Assembly: GCA_963070105.1 (NCBI GenBank)
Contig: OY718808.1
Span: 6,301,738-6,365,737 of the forward strand
DNA length: 64,000 nucleotides
Direction: 5' to 3'
Origin: Litomosoides sigmodontis
Taxonomy: Eukaryota > Nematoda > Chromadorea > Rhabditida > Onchocercidae
Each line of letters starts with the position of its first letter. Position 1 is the stretch's first letter. The position numbers were made by a program, and so were the translations under genes. The notes below the pieces were generated by a model. It did not search any database and was not told where the DNA came from. It saw nothing but the letters and a program-made list of their open reading frames with translations. Shown here in pieces: positions 1-12,869 of the stretch.

Positions 1-184
1 TAAATTTCATATGTATTGACATATAAAAAGAATTAAAGTAAAAATTCAAGTATTTAGCCCAATAATTAGGAGAGCGCAATCTATTTTGGGGAATTATTTG
101 AGTTGCTTAAAGCCAAAAGAAGAAAAAAGATGGCGTCTGTCTATCTATTGTGGAGAAAATTCAACAGCATACTTCTGTTCTTAG
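1..184 (+). other. Innexin intron (5' part of gene outside window)
   Basis: Sequence up to the acceptor TTCTTAG at 178-184 is read as intron. An ATG-initiated frame here (from 130) runs into the exon but lacks the first innexin membrane segment, so it is not taken as the start. Confidence 0.6.
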
Positions 185-3100
185 GTTCCTGGATTGGTTA
201 TGTACATGATTACTGCTTCATATCAGAACGCTATTCGCTAACCCCACCTGAATATGAAACGGATGAACTTGCTTCATTCGACCCAACTCATGAGAAGAAA
301 TATGAAAACTATTACCAGGTAAAATTCGATCTGTGAACATCTTCGAAACATGTTTGTGTTGACATATGTATTATTTGTTAATGAAAAACAACAGCGTTGA
401 AGATAATAGTGTTTATCTTTAACATCTACATTTTTTTAAAAATATGAAAAGAGAGGCAAGCAGTCCATCTCCATCAAACATCTAGATTTTGAAATTGCAT
501 GTAAAATATCTCTCGTTGCACTTTTTTGTCCTTCACAGTGCGTTAAACTTTATATTTAAAAATACTTTTACACCGATCGACGACCTATTTATACTTGATA
601 TGTAAGGGTTAATCATTGGAAAAGAATGACGTAAGGAAGAGGAAGTGATTGCAAATCACCATAGTTTTTGTTGCAGTGGGTGCCATTTCTTTTGGCTGCT
701 CAAGCACTAGCCTTTTATGTGCCGCATTTTCTCTGGAGATGGTTTCAAAAACTAAGCAGTAAGTTTATAGATGTTGGTGCAAAAATTACTATTATTTTTT
801 CCTAAAGTTTGTCTTTATGTTTCTTTGCAATACTAAACTTTTTCCACATATTGACTTAAAATTTTATTAGTTGTACCATAAAACTTCAAACATTTCTACA
901 CTTGCCACTCAGCATTTGAAGTTGTTTATTTTGCAAAATGTATTTCTTGTCAAGCAATTTCTCTTATTCCACAACAAGGAAGCACTCAAAAATTCTTAAA
1001 ATTACAATTTTTCTTAAGTAGAAGTAAAGATAATTTTTGTAAAAATATTAATATGCTTTGCTTTGAAACTGCAGTTAATTTCTTTTAAACCAATAGATTG
1101 GATCTATTGTGTCCTAATTCGCAATATCTCATATAGATTTGGATATGGCTGTGGCAGTAGATGAATCAGCTCGAATATACAATATGTTTACAGACGAACG
1201 TAATAATGCTGTGAAAAACTTGGTTCGATATCTTGAACAGGTAGCATTTTTTCAAAGAAATATTGCTACCACAGTTATATTTTTTAATAGTATGAATGCA
1301 TTCTGTCGTTGTATTATCGATTCTAACTTATTTCAGCCTTTAAAAAGTAATAGTATTCGTAGGAATAAATAGCTTAGTGAATAAGGTGTCCAGAAGCAAG
1401 TTCGAAGAAGGAGAGGCAGTCTTCATCAGTCATGTATAAGTTGCTCATAAAAGTCTGAATTTTGTGCTTTTTAAATTTCATGGTTAATCAGTTCTATTTA
1501 ACATGTCTCGCAATGAAGATTTTAGTGTGTGAATAAAACACCTCAGAAAGTGACTAGTATTCGGATTCCAATGTTCCGTCATTGTAATACATTTGTTGCT
1601 TAAATTACACCGCTCGATACTGGTTAATCCAGTAGTAGCGTATGTGTTCTTAGCATAGGTGGAATTTCGAAGATGTGTTTCACATTCTTTGAAAACACTT
1701 TTATCATCGAAATTACTTATTTCGTTGATAGCGGTGCACTGAACGCTGGAAAATGTTGCAGCGTGTGGTTTATCCAGTTCGGCGTTCCGTTTTCGTGAGT
1801 CTTACACATATTACTCATGTTGGGTGGTATTCATCGCTCGTGTATGTTCTTGAAAAGTTGTTAAATATTGCAAACACAGTTTTCCAGCTTTACGTCGTCA
1901 ATGCATTTGTGGGTGATGGTACATTATTTTGGGGATATCAGGTTTGTTTTCCTTCATTAATTACGCAGAACACTGATTGTGATGCAGAAATTGTTTAAAT
2001 CGTATCCGTAGTTTCTGTCGGACTTCTATGTTTGTTACGCCGAACAGTATATCGCAAACATACTATAGCATTCATTTCTTGCTGTAATCACTAAATTCTT
2101 GTTAAATTTAGTAGCAGCAGTTTGCACAGAACTCTGTTTTGAAGCCTTAGTCATTTAAAACATGTTTCATAGTACAGCGAAAAAGATCATTTCTGAGGTT
2201 ACTTTAAGTACGGTTTATATTTCGAAACATTCTTATAACTAAATTCTTTGCAGCTACTTAAAGATCTTTGGACTGGCCGAGATTGGACGACTACCGGATA
2301 TTTCCCGCGAGTAGTATATTGCGACTACATGAAGCATGAACTTGCTAACGTCCAACGCAAAACGGTTCAGTGTGCGCTTGTAATAAATATACTCAACGAA
2401 AAGGTCCTATATGTTATTCCACAATGCAAATAGGATAAGTAGAATAGGAAATCGATGAGGGTTTATTTGTTAACATTATTAATTGTTTTCTCTTAATTTG
2501 ACTAACCGAAACATTTCTGTAACGAAAGTTGAATAGGTATTCGCATTAATGTCGGCATGGTTGTTGCTATTGCTTGCAATCAATGTTATCAGCACAGTTT
2601 ATACAATCACGATATTATTTGCACCAACATGTCGTGAACATTCTATATTAAATTATCTCCAGGTATGACTACTTTTAAATTGAATTATTTTTGCTTACTT
2701 AAATTCTAAAACTTATAGCATACACTATGAACAAAAAGGGTGTAGTAAAATAATTTTGCAAGTGATTTGGAATTTATTGCTTCAAATAGCGGTTTCAAAT
2801 AGCAACAGTTTGAGATTTTTTGCTTTAATTGAAGATTTTAAGTCTTTTGCTTTGTAAAATTTCGTGTACACCATGGTCACATAGCTAGAACACAATGTAA
2901 CACGCGAATGTTTTGAAAACATTTCAGGCTTTTGTTTACAGAGAAGAACTGCTTGATGATAGCCTCTCTAATAATGGTTAGTTTGTAAGGGTACGATTTC
3001 TTTTCCAAAAATCTTTTCCAATTTTTCAATCCACATTTTCCTAGTCTTTCCAGTGTAATTTATCTGGAATCTACATAGAAGATTCCACTCCTTTCATGTA

Positions 3101-5747
3101 TAACTATTAATGATTTCGTATAGGTTAAAGACGATTTTCTTCTCTTGTTTGTTGACAAATACCAAGGATGAAATATTTTCTAACAGATTTTTGAAGATTT
3201 CGATGTCGTATTTAATCATCTTTTAAGTATAAAGCATTTTGCATACCTCAAAACGTGCAGAAAATAGACGTTTTCGAGATTTCATTAATTTTTTGAAAGC
3301 AAAAAAGGCATTTTAAGGTTTACTAAAATAGTGTTTTTGATTTATAATCAGGGAATAATAAAAATAAGCACTCTACGATGCGTGTTATTTTATAGAACTC
3401 TTCCCATGATATTACAAATTACAGCTCTAAGTTACAAAAGCAGATCACCGATTGTTAGTCAGATTATCGCTCTTTCCTTTCCCATCCTCCCGTTAGCAAG
3501 CATAACTTAAATTGGTGAACACAATCCCAATCGTAATAGTCTTTAGATCTTTTACACTGAATTTATGAAACTACAGTTTTCAAAGCAATATCGACTAGTG
3601 CGATGAGGTGATGCTTGTTGAATTTCGGCCTTTTAATCATATTTTTCATAATTTTTAAAATTAAAAAATATTCAGACGATGACTTTTGCGAGAGCGAGCT
3701 ACATGGGAAGCATTTTTCAAATACTCCAGGCGCTTCATATTATTCCAAAGTTAGGTAAGAAGGGATCGCGTATTTTTTTTCCATTCTATCAGAACGTTTC
3801 ATTTCACCTTTGGTTTAATTTGTTTTTATTTTGGACTTATGTCTTAAGTTAGAATTTTTTAATGCAAAAGTATTAAATGTACTTTAAAAGATATTTTATT
3901 TTAGGCATCGTTTATGTGCAGCAGCTGAATGCCACGAACACATTAACGCAAAAAACAAAAAGACTCAGGAATCTGATGAGCTGAAGCAAGCAATGTTTTA
4001 TCGACGACTGGTATTACTAGCACGTAATTCTTTTACACATGTTCCGTAAGATTCTACACTCAGTCAGAATCTTTCTGCTTATAGTCGAGCAAACTTTTAC
4101 ATTTTAAACGATGCGGTCTGGAGATGATAAGTTTGTACCTTTCCACATTCTAAGTTCTTCATTATTTTTATTGTCATAGATTTGCTAAGTAAACTGTCAT
4201 ACTTCTTGCACTAAAAGTTCTACAATTTTTGGTTATTTTCAATTTGTCTGACACCATGAATTCTAGAATTCTAGATTTGCTAAGAAAGAGTTGAATTTTT
4301 GCATTTATTTGATACAAAGATTGGCTAAAAACCAAAGCGTTTTGTTAAGAAGATCGTTTTTAGATAAGGATAATGACCTTCGGCACAATTTTATTTGTGA
4401 AGCAATACATCCAGATAGCATCCTTCTCATGCGTTTCATACATTCTCATGCGGGTGGGATGGTTGCTTCCGATATCATATTCGCACTTTGGGCTGATTAT
4501 GTGAAAGCAAAGGAGTCGAGACGACGCAAATACCAATCGAAAGTTGAGCATGCTATCACACCCGGTAGGCATGTCTAAAAAAGTGATAGATAACAAAACA
4601 ACTTAATGAAATGATAAAATTATCCTTTCCGTATTTCGGATAGATAGGTTAACCTTCTGTTGCAGTTCTTACTGTAGTGAAAACATTTTTTTCATTTGTT
4701 TCTAATCTTTTTTTGTCTTTAATAAGTACTAGATATTTAATAATCTTTATGATAATTAAAAAAAATTATGTTTCATTCGGTTGTGAGAAGTAACAGACAC
4801 TTCCGCTTATAGCTTCTTTCAATGATTTGGATAGTTTTCTCATTTCGACAGTATAATTAGTAATGTTTACTGTTTTACTAAGTTTTTACTTGGTTTTCGT
4901 ATAACTTTTTTATTTCATGCATTCTGACGGCCACAATATTACTCTTGGAACAAAGTACAACTACTAAAGATTTGGTGCTAAGCATTTCAGTACTTTACTG
5001 AACAGCTAATTGCTGACAGCTCCTCCTGACAGTTCTTCATTGTTTACAGATGCACCACCCTGGGAAAAAAACACAATGATACTAAATGGTTACAAATATT
5101 TTAATACGCGGTCCCCAAAAGCTGATTCATCAATTACAGATGCTGGTTGTCTTTTAAAATCAAACGAAGAATATGCACAGGTGGTAAGTTTTTCATGTTT
5201 GCCCTTTTAGAAAAAGGATTGTGGTCCTTATAGCACTTGAATGAAAGTAAGAAGCTTGATAAAATATTGCATAGTTTTAACACTGACTTCCATTGTTAAA
5301 CAGTTGTTGGTAGTATTCAAAGAACGAACCGCAGTAGTTTTCTATTTTCAAAGAGATCTGATTGCTCGATTATTGCACGGCCATCGCAAACGAGCTAATT
5401 TTTATAAATGTAGTAGATCTTTTTCTAAAGCAATCAAGCATTATTATTTTATATGGTCGAGAAATATACATTATGTCAAAGTGTTTTTATAATTGCAGTT
5501 TTTATGAGCAAATTTCTTTGCAGGTTGACGCTGTGGATTTACGTCCGTCCATAGTATGTTCGTAAGTTTCAGTTTATTCTTTTGTTAATCTGAGCAGTTT
5601 GGATTGATTTGGATTAAAAATGAGTTGTAATTATTGTTGCGTAAATCGTATTCATTTATCGTAATTTTTATGTTAAACGTAATTATGATTTCCAGAAGCC
5701 GAGATATGTTTAGCGAAAAAACTGGCGATCGGCAATCAAATGGTTGA
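185..5747 (+). CDS. Innexin (invertebrate gap-junction channel protein), 5' partial
   Basis: Four-pass membrane subunit of gap junctions/hemichannels. Exons: 185-318, 677-758, 1137-1240, 1394-1433, 1778-1941, 2254-2403, 2537-2662, 2928-2976, 3676-3754, 3905-4045, 4275-4564, 5050-5183, 5524-5561, 5696-5747 (TGA); phases agree at every junction and give about 526 residues. The innexin hallmark YYQWVP spans exons 1-2 (start of TM2). Exon 5 carries TM3 (LEKLLNIANTVFQLY). Exon 6 has the second extracellular loop (GRDWTTTGYFPRVVYC, then QCALVINILNEK) with its two cysteines. Exon 7 is TM4. The cytoplasmic tail shows the conserved block PDSILLMRFIHSHAGG. TM1 and the start codon lie before the window; an ATG at 130 is in intron. 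Small exons 4 and 8-10 are phase-consistent but less conserved. Family is certain; the exact innexin number is not assignable. Confidence 0.88.
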
Positions 5748-7233
5748 TGTTTCTGATTGATGAATGCCCCCGTTGATTACTTTGTAAGTTCGTTTGATTG
5801 CTTTCTCACTTTTGTATTCTAGCGGAATTTCATATTTTTTCAGAATTTCTGCGTTCCTTTTCTGCAGCTTATTGATCGAATAGTGCTTGAGATCATTGAC
5901 TTCGCCGGAAAGCGTTCAACAAGCGTTTAACATTTAGTACCATGTCATAAGACGAAAGACACATCTGAACCTTCATCATTGTCCTTCTCATTTCTGTAAT
6001 TGTTATTAGTAACATTCTGCCGTTAAGTGTCACATATTCATTACCATTCAACAATTCTACGTTTCCTTCCAGAGCTGTCATATAATTTTGTGCTGTCTAC
6101 GTATTGTTTAGATTACCGACGTTCATATCGCAACAGTATTATTTCGTTTTGCTATTAAATGAGTGAGAGATGGTGCTTGCTAAAATTGCCATGCCAACAA
6201 CTTAACAAGATAGCAAAATTAGAAACAAATTTTGTTGTGTTAGAACAAAAGGACGAGAGAAAATTTTTCTTCGAAGAGTGTTTTATGCTAATTGCAACTG
6301 TTTCAGCTCATTCAAGTTGTATCCTTACTTCCGTCTCGCTTATGCTTAGTGCTCTGCAACTTCGACGAAAAAACTACACAAAAGCAATTTCGATTTGTTG
6401 TGCGTTTACTTTTTGAAGCTTATGTTCTCGAAACTATAGATGGCATAAATACATCTTTTGTCAGTTAATTTCCAGTTATAAGTTTCAAGACACAAAAAGA
6501 TAGCTACGAATTAAAATCATTGAAAATAGAAAGTGTGACAACGATTAGCGAAGTAGCGTGCAGATGTGAATCATATTAGCCGTTTATTTCAATTGGTTGG
6601 AGGGATAGAATGTTTTGTCAACTTGTCTTTATATTTTAATACAACGTTGTGTAACGGATGGTTCGGTACGAATGACTGATGAATGCTTATTTCGGCATAG
6701 AACTGTGTTTGCTTACAATTTCTGGTTTGTATGAAGTGTGCTATGATCCATGTGTTTTTACTGGTTCTGTTTTCTTTGGTTTTGACCTCAAATGATCAGC
6801 TATGCTCTTATATGCTCATTTTAGTTCCGTATGTATCCATTAAATTCTTATCAGGAATTTTTTTTGGGAATAAAATTAAGCTTTTTGATAAGTTTTATTG
6901 TTTAGCAGTTGTTGCATGACGTTTTGGGTATTTCTGCGCTTCCTCACCAATCTCTCTCTCTTCTTGACACTACCTCATTGTGTTTGAAGTTTCTTATAAT
7001 TTGCGTGGGACGAATGGGATAATGAAAATTTCAGACCACTCATTTTTATAAAATGCATGACTCGAAATTTCTTTGGTTTCATCGGTATTGAATTTTTGCA
7101 ATTCTCCAAATATTCTTTTCCAGAAAGCGAAATCCTCCGAGATTAGCTTTATTTTGATTCGGAACTGTCGTTAGTGGCAAAGAAGCAATTTTCTTATTGA
7201 TAGATTCCCTGGAATTTCCAAAGCAACGCAGAG
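5748..7233. other. Intergenic, innexin 3' flank
   Basis: About 1.5 kb between the innexin stop and the COPS9-like ORF. It should hold the innexin 3' UTR and upstream sequence of the next gene. Open frames at 5893-6081 (-) and 6159-6416 (+) show no conserved motif or convincing splice structure. No repeats or RNA genes recognised. Confidence 0.5.
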
Positions 7234-7443
7234 ATGCCGAGTTCTCAAAGTGCATCTGTCCTAGCAGGGAGCAGTGCTAATAGCTATTATATACTGGATG
7301 GTAATGATTCGCAGAATGCAGATATGATGGATTTTGACGATGGCTCTGGTCCAATAGATCCACGATTCGAAAAACAGCAGCAGTTGTTACATACTGATTT
7401 TTATAATGATTTCGGCGATTTGTTCGATAATGTTAAAGTTTGA
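7234..7443 (+). CDS. COP9 signalosome subunit 9-like small acidic protein (CSNAP/COPS9)
   Basis: A 69-codon uninterrupted ORF starting ATGCCGAGTTC and ending TGA. The C-terminal block HTDFYNDFGDLFDN (about residues 52-65) closely matches the signature of the 57-residue COPS9/CSNAP family, in which a short acidic Phe/Asp motif of the form HADFFNDFEDLFDD docks the peptide onto the COP9 signalosome. The N-terminal half is Ser/Gly/Asp rich and not conserved, as in that family. COPS9 is the small ninth subunit of the complex that removes NEDD8 from cullins. The ORF is one exon, 511 bp upstream of the GALNT7-like start on the same strand. Because the protein is so short, gene finders could miss it. 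Recognition rests on the one motif and the matching size. Confidence 0.72.
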   Translation: MPSSQSASVLAGSSANSYYILDGNDSQNADMMDFDDGSGPIDPRFEKQQQLLHTDFYNDFGDLFDNVKV

Positions 7444-7954
7444 AATTCATAGTTTTCTGTTTCTTCAAAATTTCATTACAAGCGTACAGTTGTCAATGAA
7501 AGTTGCATGGCTGCTACGAAACTATCTCGAAACTTTTTCTCTTTTTATGTATCATTTTCAATAGCTTTCAGAGTATTAGCGGACATTTCTTTATGCACAT
7601 TTGTGAGATGTATGAAGTTTATTTTTCATACTGTCATACTTTACTATATCTTTTTCCTTACCAACAATTTTTGCGAGAGGTGTTTTTTACACTACTATAT
7701 TTTGAATGACCTATATTCATGAATATTGTCTATCGGATAATGCATTGTTTACATTATGCTCATTTTTCGTCTTTTAAATTCGTTTGCGTTTAAGTGTGTC
7801 GCCAAATTTTTATATTCCAAAAATAAATTTTCAGATAATTCAGAAAAAAAAATAGTAGCACTTGAAGTAATTGAATTATGTGATAACTTCTGCAATTCAT
7901 TTGTTCTATTGCATACTGTTTGTCCATAATTTATAAATGACTAGTTGATTGGCA
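7444..7954 (+). other. Spacer between COPS9-like ORF and GALNT7 gene
   Basis: 511 bp, same-strand genes on both sides. Contains T-rich stretches and an AATAAA-type signal near 7822 (AAAAATAAATTT) that could end the upstream transcript. No coding exon recognised; frames at 7503-7722 are T-rich and hydrophobic without motifs. Confidence 0.5.
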
Positions 7955-10900
7955 ATGTCTATAAAGCGGCGATGGTTCGAGTTACAGCGCTTTTTTCGGC
8001 ACTGGTTAGCTTAGTTTGATTATGCCTTGCACCATTTTAATCCTCTGATAATCGTAACAGTCCAATCAGAAACAAACTGACCAGTTGGAGGTACAGTACC
8101 TAGCAAGACAGTGAATAGGATTGACCAGAAAAAAGTACGCTTTGTTTTGTTAGCATTGATAAATGTAGTGAAGTTCAGAGTTTTAATTACTTGAAATTAA
8201 ACTTTTGAAAATCTTTTTCAACGGAGTTTTTGCTTTCAGGTCATCTTTGTTTTCCCTATTTGCAGTATGCTTCCTACTCTTTGTTTTTGCACTTGCGTAT
8301 AACTTAAATCATTCTCAGGTATGTTTATGCTTATTTCTCTACATCGTGTGCAACCTTACTGATAGATACTAAAATTATTTAATACATCCATGATGTTAGC
8401 TACATATGAATATAAATGATTTATTTTCATATATGTTTGTTATAAAATTTGTGCTCTGAAATTCCAGGAAATTGTTTGGGGTCGTGCGAAATATAATGTC
8501 GAGGCTCCCAGAGGTATATTGCATGGACGGTAAGCCTTTTCTGTTATGTGAATAAAAGATCTATTGTGCATATGACTATTAATGGCAGTTATTATATAAT
8601 TTTTTTGAAATTCAGTAAAAGAGTAGTCCACGAGGAAGAATTGCGAATAGGTAGGAAAAGCAATGAGCCAATGAAACGTTCGAGTGACGGTGATGAATTG
8701 CCAGGTGATCGAGATCCGGATACAATTTTCAAATTAGGTAAAATTGGAAATTACGAACCAAAAGAAGCGCAACGGAAACCAGGAAATCATGGTATTTACT
8801 TAATGACTTAGAGAGGTTGTTTATTGTTTTCCTTTATGCCATACTGTTCCGCAGAAAACTTGAAAATTGAAACGTTGAATTGAGAATAATAAGTTTTCCA
8901 ATTGGTTTCCACCTTATTTAAAATTTTACTTTTAGGAGAAATGGGTAAACCAGTTCTTGTGGATAAAAATTTACCCGAAGTTAAGCAAGCGATGAGAGAA
9001 TATGGTTTCAACACTTACGTGAGCGACATGATTTCTTTAAATCGAAGCATTCCGGATGTGAGAATGGATGAGTGAGTGTTATAAGTTATAAGTTATATAA
9101 AGGATGAAATAGAGCAGAATGTGCATGAAAGTTCTACTCTCACTAAAAAAAATGTTTATTTACTTTCAGTTATTCAGAAACCATGTTCAAGTCTTGTCAC
9201 TTTTGCGTCATTCAAATATAAAAACTTGACACGAAGCTACAAAACCTTACTTAATTTTACTTAGTTTTGTTTTCAGATGCAAGTATTGGCATTATCCGGA
9301 AGAATTGCCAACTGTAAGCATTATTATTGCCTTCCACAACGAAGGTTGGACACCACTGCTACGCACTGTTCATTCTGTATTGTTACGTTCTCCACCACAT
9401 TTGATCAAAGAAATCATTCTGGTTGATGATTTTAGTGACAAAGGTGCTTCACACTTAATTTAATTTATTGCTGAGTGCACTATCGACCCAAAAAGTTTTG
9501 CACGAATTTTCCAGAAAAGCTTGATATTTAAAAGTGTATGCAAATAAATTTTTAATAAACACATCAAAATAATATATATTCAAGTACAGTGCGTTGCTAT
9601 TGTCATCAATAATAAGATATGCTGCTGTTGTCTGAGGTAAATCTTAGTTTTATGAAATAAACTTTACGTTTTCTAGAACATCTAAAAGATCGTTTGCTTG
9701 TTTACCTGAAACAGTTCAATGGAAAAGTAAAATTAATCCGAAATGCTGAGCGAGAAGGGCTTATTCGTACGCGAAGTATAGGAGCGAAAGAAGCAGTTGG
9801 CGATGTAGTCATATTTCTGGATGCACACTGTGAGGTAAACATTAATTGGTTACCTCCACTTCTGGCACCAATACGTCATAACAGGTTTGCAGCTATTACA
9901 GTAATTACAATGCACCGATTTCAAATTATTTCTAGCCTGGCCAAAGCAGGATAAGGAATTTATTGGTGAAACACTCGTTGCATGAATAGTCTCTTTTTTC
10001 TTTTTCAACTTAATGCATGCAAATGATTTAATTTTAATTCGAATTGAATTTTTTTATGCGTTGATTTTTTAAAATTCACCTAAATTTAAGCAGTTTGTTG
10101 CATTATATATTTTTTTCTGAGTGGCAAATATTGCTTGATTATCTAAATCTAGAATTGCTTTTAGCTGTTAAGGAGTGCGATTTCGTTTTCAGAAAAGTTA
10201 TGACAGTACCAGTTATAGATGGCATTGACAAGGACGATTGGTCATATCGGATAGTTTACGACTCTGTTGATAAACATTACCGGTTATTTTTTCGTACACT
10301 ATTTTTTGTTCATAATTTTGTAATTAAAGGATTGTATTTATTTAGTATGGATTACCTAATTTTCAAAAGCTATTCATTGCAGTGGTATATTCGAATGGGG
10401 ACTTTTATATAAAGAAACTGAAATATCGGGGAAGGAATTGACTCGAAGAAAATACAGTAGTGAACCATTCAGGTCGTGGTTTTCTGCTTTTTTTACAATG
10501 TTTCAACTTTATAGCACTAGCATTATCTGTTTTTTTTGCAAGCTTTCTTATTTTTGGGCTTTTTAGGTCTCCAACTCATGCAGGTGGATTATTTGCTATT
10601 AATAGGAAGTGGTTCGAAGAACTAGGCTATTATGACCCTGGATTGCAAATATGGGGAGGGGAACAATATGAATTATCCTTCAAAGTTGGTTCTTTTCTGA
10701 TCACAGAACTGTTTATCTTTTAATTCTTTAATTTAAAATACTATTCCAATTATGAGCATCTCATTTCTTTAAAAAAATAAAAATTGCAGATCTGGCAATG
10801 CGGAGGCGGAATTCTGTTTGTACCGTGTTCTCATGTTGGCCATGTGTATCGGTCACATATGCCTTATGGTTTCGGGAAGCTGTCGGGAAAACCAGTTATT

Positions 10901-12241
10901 TCAACTGTAAGTATTTTTTCATAGGATGTTTTCTAATTTTTTTCTTATTTTTTTTATTTTAAATTATTTTTTATACTTTCTGCACTCACATTAACTTCAA
11001 ATTTTGCACTGAAAACTTTCAGAACATGCTTCGTGTCATAAAAACATGGATGGATGAATATGACAAATATTACTACATTCGGGAACCATCAACAAAGCAT
11101 CGCTTACCGGGTGACATAAGCTTACAACTCAAGCTTAGGAAAAGTCTAAATTGTAAATCATTTAAATGGTAAGTTTATAATTGTAAAATTTACAGTTCAT
11201 TTCATGTTGGCATTAGTACCATCAATGCTTATCGTTACAGATAAAGGCAAAACAAAATATGCGTTAGTTGAAGTTAAAATTTTTAACTTTTTTTTTATTT
11301 CTATCGTAATATTGTCAAGAATTTAAGGTATATGGAAAAAGTTGCTTACGATGTCCTTGTATCTTATCCACTTCCGCCGGAAAATCACGTCTGGGGTGAA
11401 GCGAAAAATCATGCTACGGGCACTTTTTTATTTAGTTCTTTTTTCATTACGTAACATTTCTATTCTAACTGTGTTTCTGAGTATTAATAATTTTTCTAAC
11501 AACTTTTTATAAATTTTCAATTATATGTGTGGTTGCTTGACAAATGAACTTTTTGATTGTTTATAATACTTTATATTGTACTGTTTAGGAAAATGCATTG
11601 ATACGATGGGCCGGCCCGTACCCGGTATTGTTGTCGCAACTCCATGTCATGGTTATGGTGGACATCAAGTAAAATTAGTTTGAAGTTTTATGTTTCCTCA
11701 CTTCATTGTTGTTTCAACGTTTAATTTGATAAAATGTGGGATTTTTAGGGCATGTTCATTGCTTATTTGCGCCTAATTGCGCAAAATAAGTCTGGTATTC
11801 ATATGTTTATTTGCTCTAATAATGTTATAAGTGGAATCTTTTTTCAAGCTAATCAGACTGAACTGGAAAGGCCAGTTGACACAGGGAGAATGGTGTATAA
11901 TTCCTGTAGATGGAAATTTAATTACGAAACATTGCGTGAAAGGAACAGTTGATGGACCTTTTGTTTATGACGAGGTGGGTTTTTTCCCAGTGCTTATAAG
12001 CAGAACAATATTTTCTCTTCTATAGGATCTTCACACTAACAGTCGTATTCGTTATCAGAAATTTTCATACATCCAAAATGATGTAAAAACTTAGTATATT
12101 TAGAAAAGCGAGCAAATAATTACTGGCGACTTGTGTCTGACAGCCGCTAAATCCATGGACCATTCGACATTATCAATGGAAAAATGCGATTCGGAAAATC
12201 AATGGCAGAAATGGAGATGGCGAGAAATATATATTGATTAG
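7955..12241 (+). CDS. gly-7: Polypeptide N-acetylgalactosaminyltransferase 7-like (GT27, ricin domain)
   Basis: Golgi type II enzyme that transfers GalNAc from UDP-GalNAc to Ser/Thr (mucin-type O-glycans); GALNT7-type members prefer already glycosylated acceptors. Exons: 7955-8004, 8240-8318, 8468-8529, 8616-8791, 8936-9071, 9277-9443, 9677-9884, 10193-10282, 10383-10472, 10567-10684, 10790-10906, 11023-11168, 11328-11419, 11589-11668, 11849-11974, 12104-12241; 624 residues. Basic N-terminus [12 protein letters not shown] is followed by one membrane anchor. GALNT7-specific stretches: [29 protein letters not shown]. Catalytic features: [15 protein letters not shown], the DxH metal motif in [22 protein letters not shown] and [10 protein letters not shown]. 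The C-terminal ricin-type lectin shows CIDTMG, GEWC and [10 protein letters not shown]. Exon 13 is extended to a GC donor because the model then matches GALNT7 in spacing (WGE to CID). The usual WGGEN is WGGEQ here. Confidence 0.92.
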
Positions 12242-12869
12242 TTGGCTGGTTTATTCAAAACAGAAAATAATCACGTGTTTACAGAAAGTGTATCATATTA
12301 AATAACTTTCCATGAGATTTCTTACGGAATTACAAATTTTTGTAGGGAAGAATTAAATTTTCTTTAATGTGAAATAGGTGCTGAACGAATAGCCTTTTTC
12401 GATTAGCTCATGTTCATCTATTGAAAGTTTTTTCTTTCTGCTGTTGATCTTCTATTAATTAAATATCATTTGTTGTGCAAATTATTTTTTAATTTCTTCT
12501 GTTTATGATAGTTTAAATTTTTTTGGAAAGCGCATTTCTAACGTTTGGATGCTCAGAATCAAATAAAGTTAAAATGGGATTAAAAATCCACTTATTACTT
12601 CAGTTAATGATGCAATACATATTCGTTTACTGTTTGTTTTTATCAAAATATTTACTTTTGCTGGAACAATTTAAAGGAAAATACTACTAGTGACGTGTTT
12701 TGGTCTGCTTCGCTTAAGTAAGTCCTTCAACTTCTGGAGGGCATGTTCCTTCACTTTTTTCCCCATCATTTAGATTGGAAAAATGAGTGGAGGGTTATTC
12801 ATTTTCATCCGTTCATTTTGAAGTGGAAGTGTTTTGTAGGCTTCCTAAAAATAATTTAAGGATTGCTGC
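12242..12869 (+). other. Spacer between GALNT7 and SDR genes
   Basis: 628 bp. Holds the GALNT7 3' UTR with a likely poly(A) signal (CAAATAAAG near 12560) and the upstream region of the SDR gene. No exon, RNA or repeat recognised. Confidence 0.5.

Noticed and set aside
130..318. ATG at 130 as the innexin start
   Set aside because: It would give a protein without TM1; the acceptor TTCTTAG ending at 184 fits the family alignment.
11752..11952. Open frame starting at 11752 after a TTTTTAG acceptor
   Set aside because: It does not match the ricin domain, whereas the overlapping frame from 11849 does ([14 protein letters not shown]).
12027..12103. A 21-nt mini-intron in the GALNT7-like gene between GAT/GTAAAA and TTTAG
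   Set aside because: Joining exon 15 directly to 12104 gives the expected ricin-domain spacing (FVYDE then [11 protein letters not shown]), so the whole 11975-12103 stretch is an ordinary intron.
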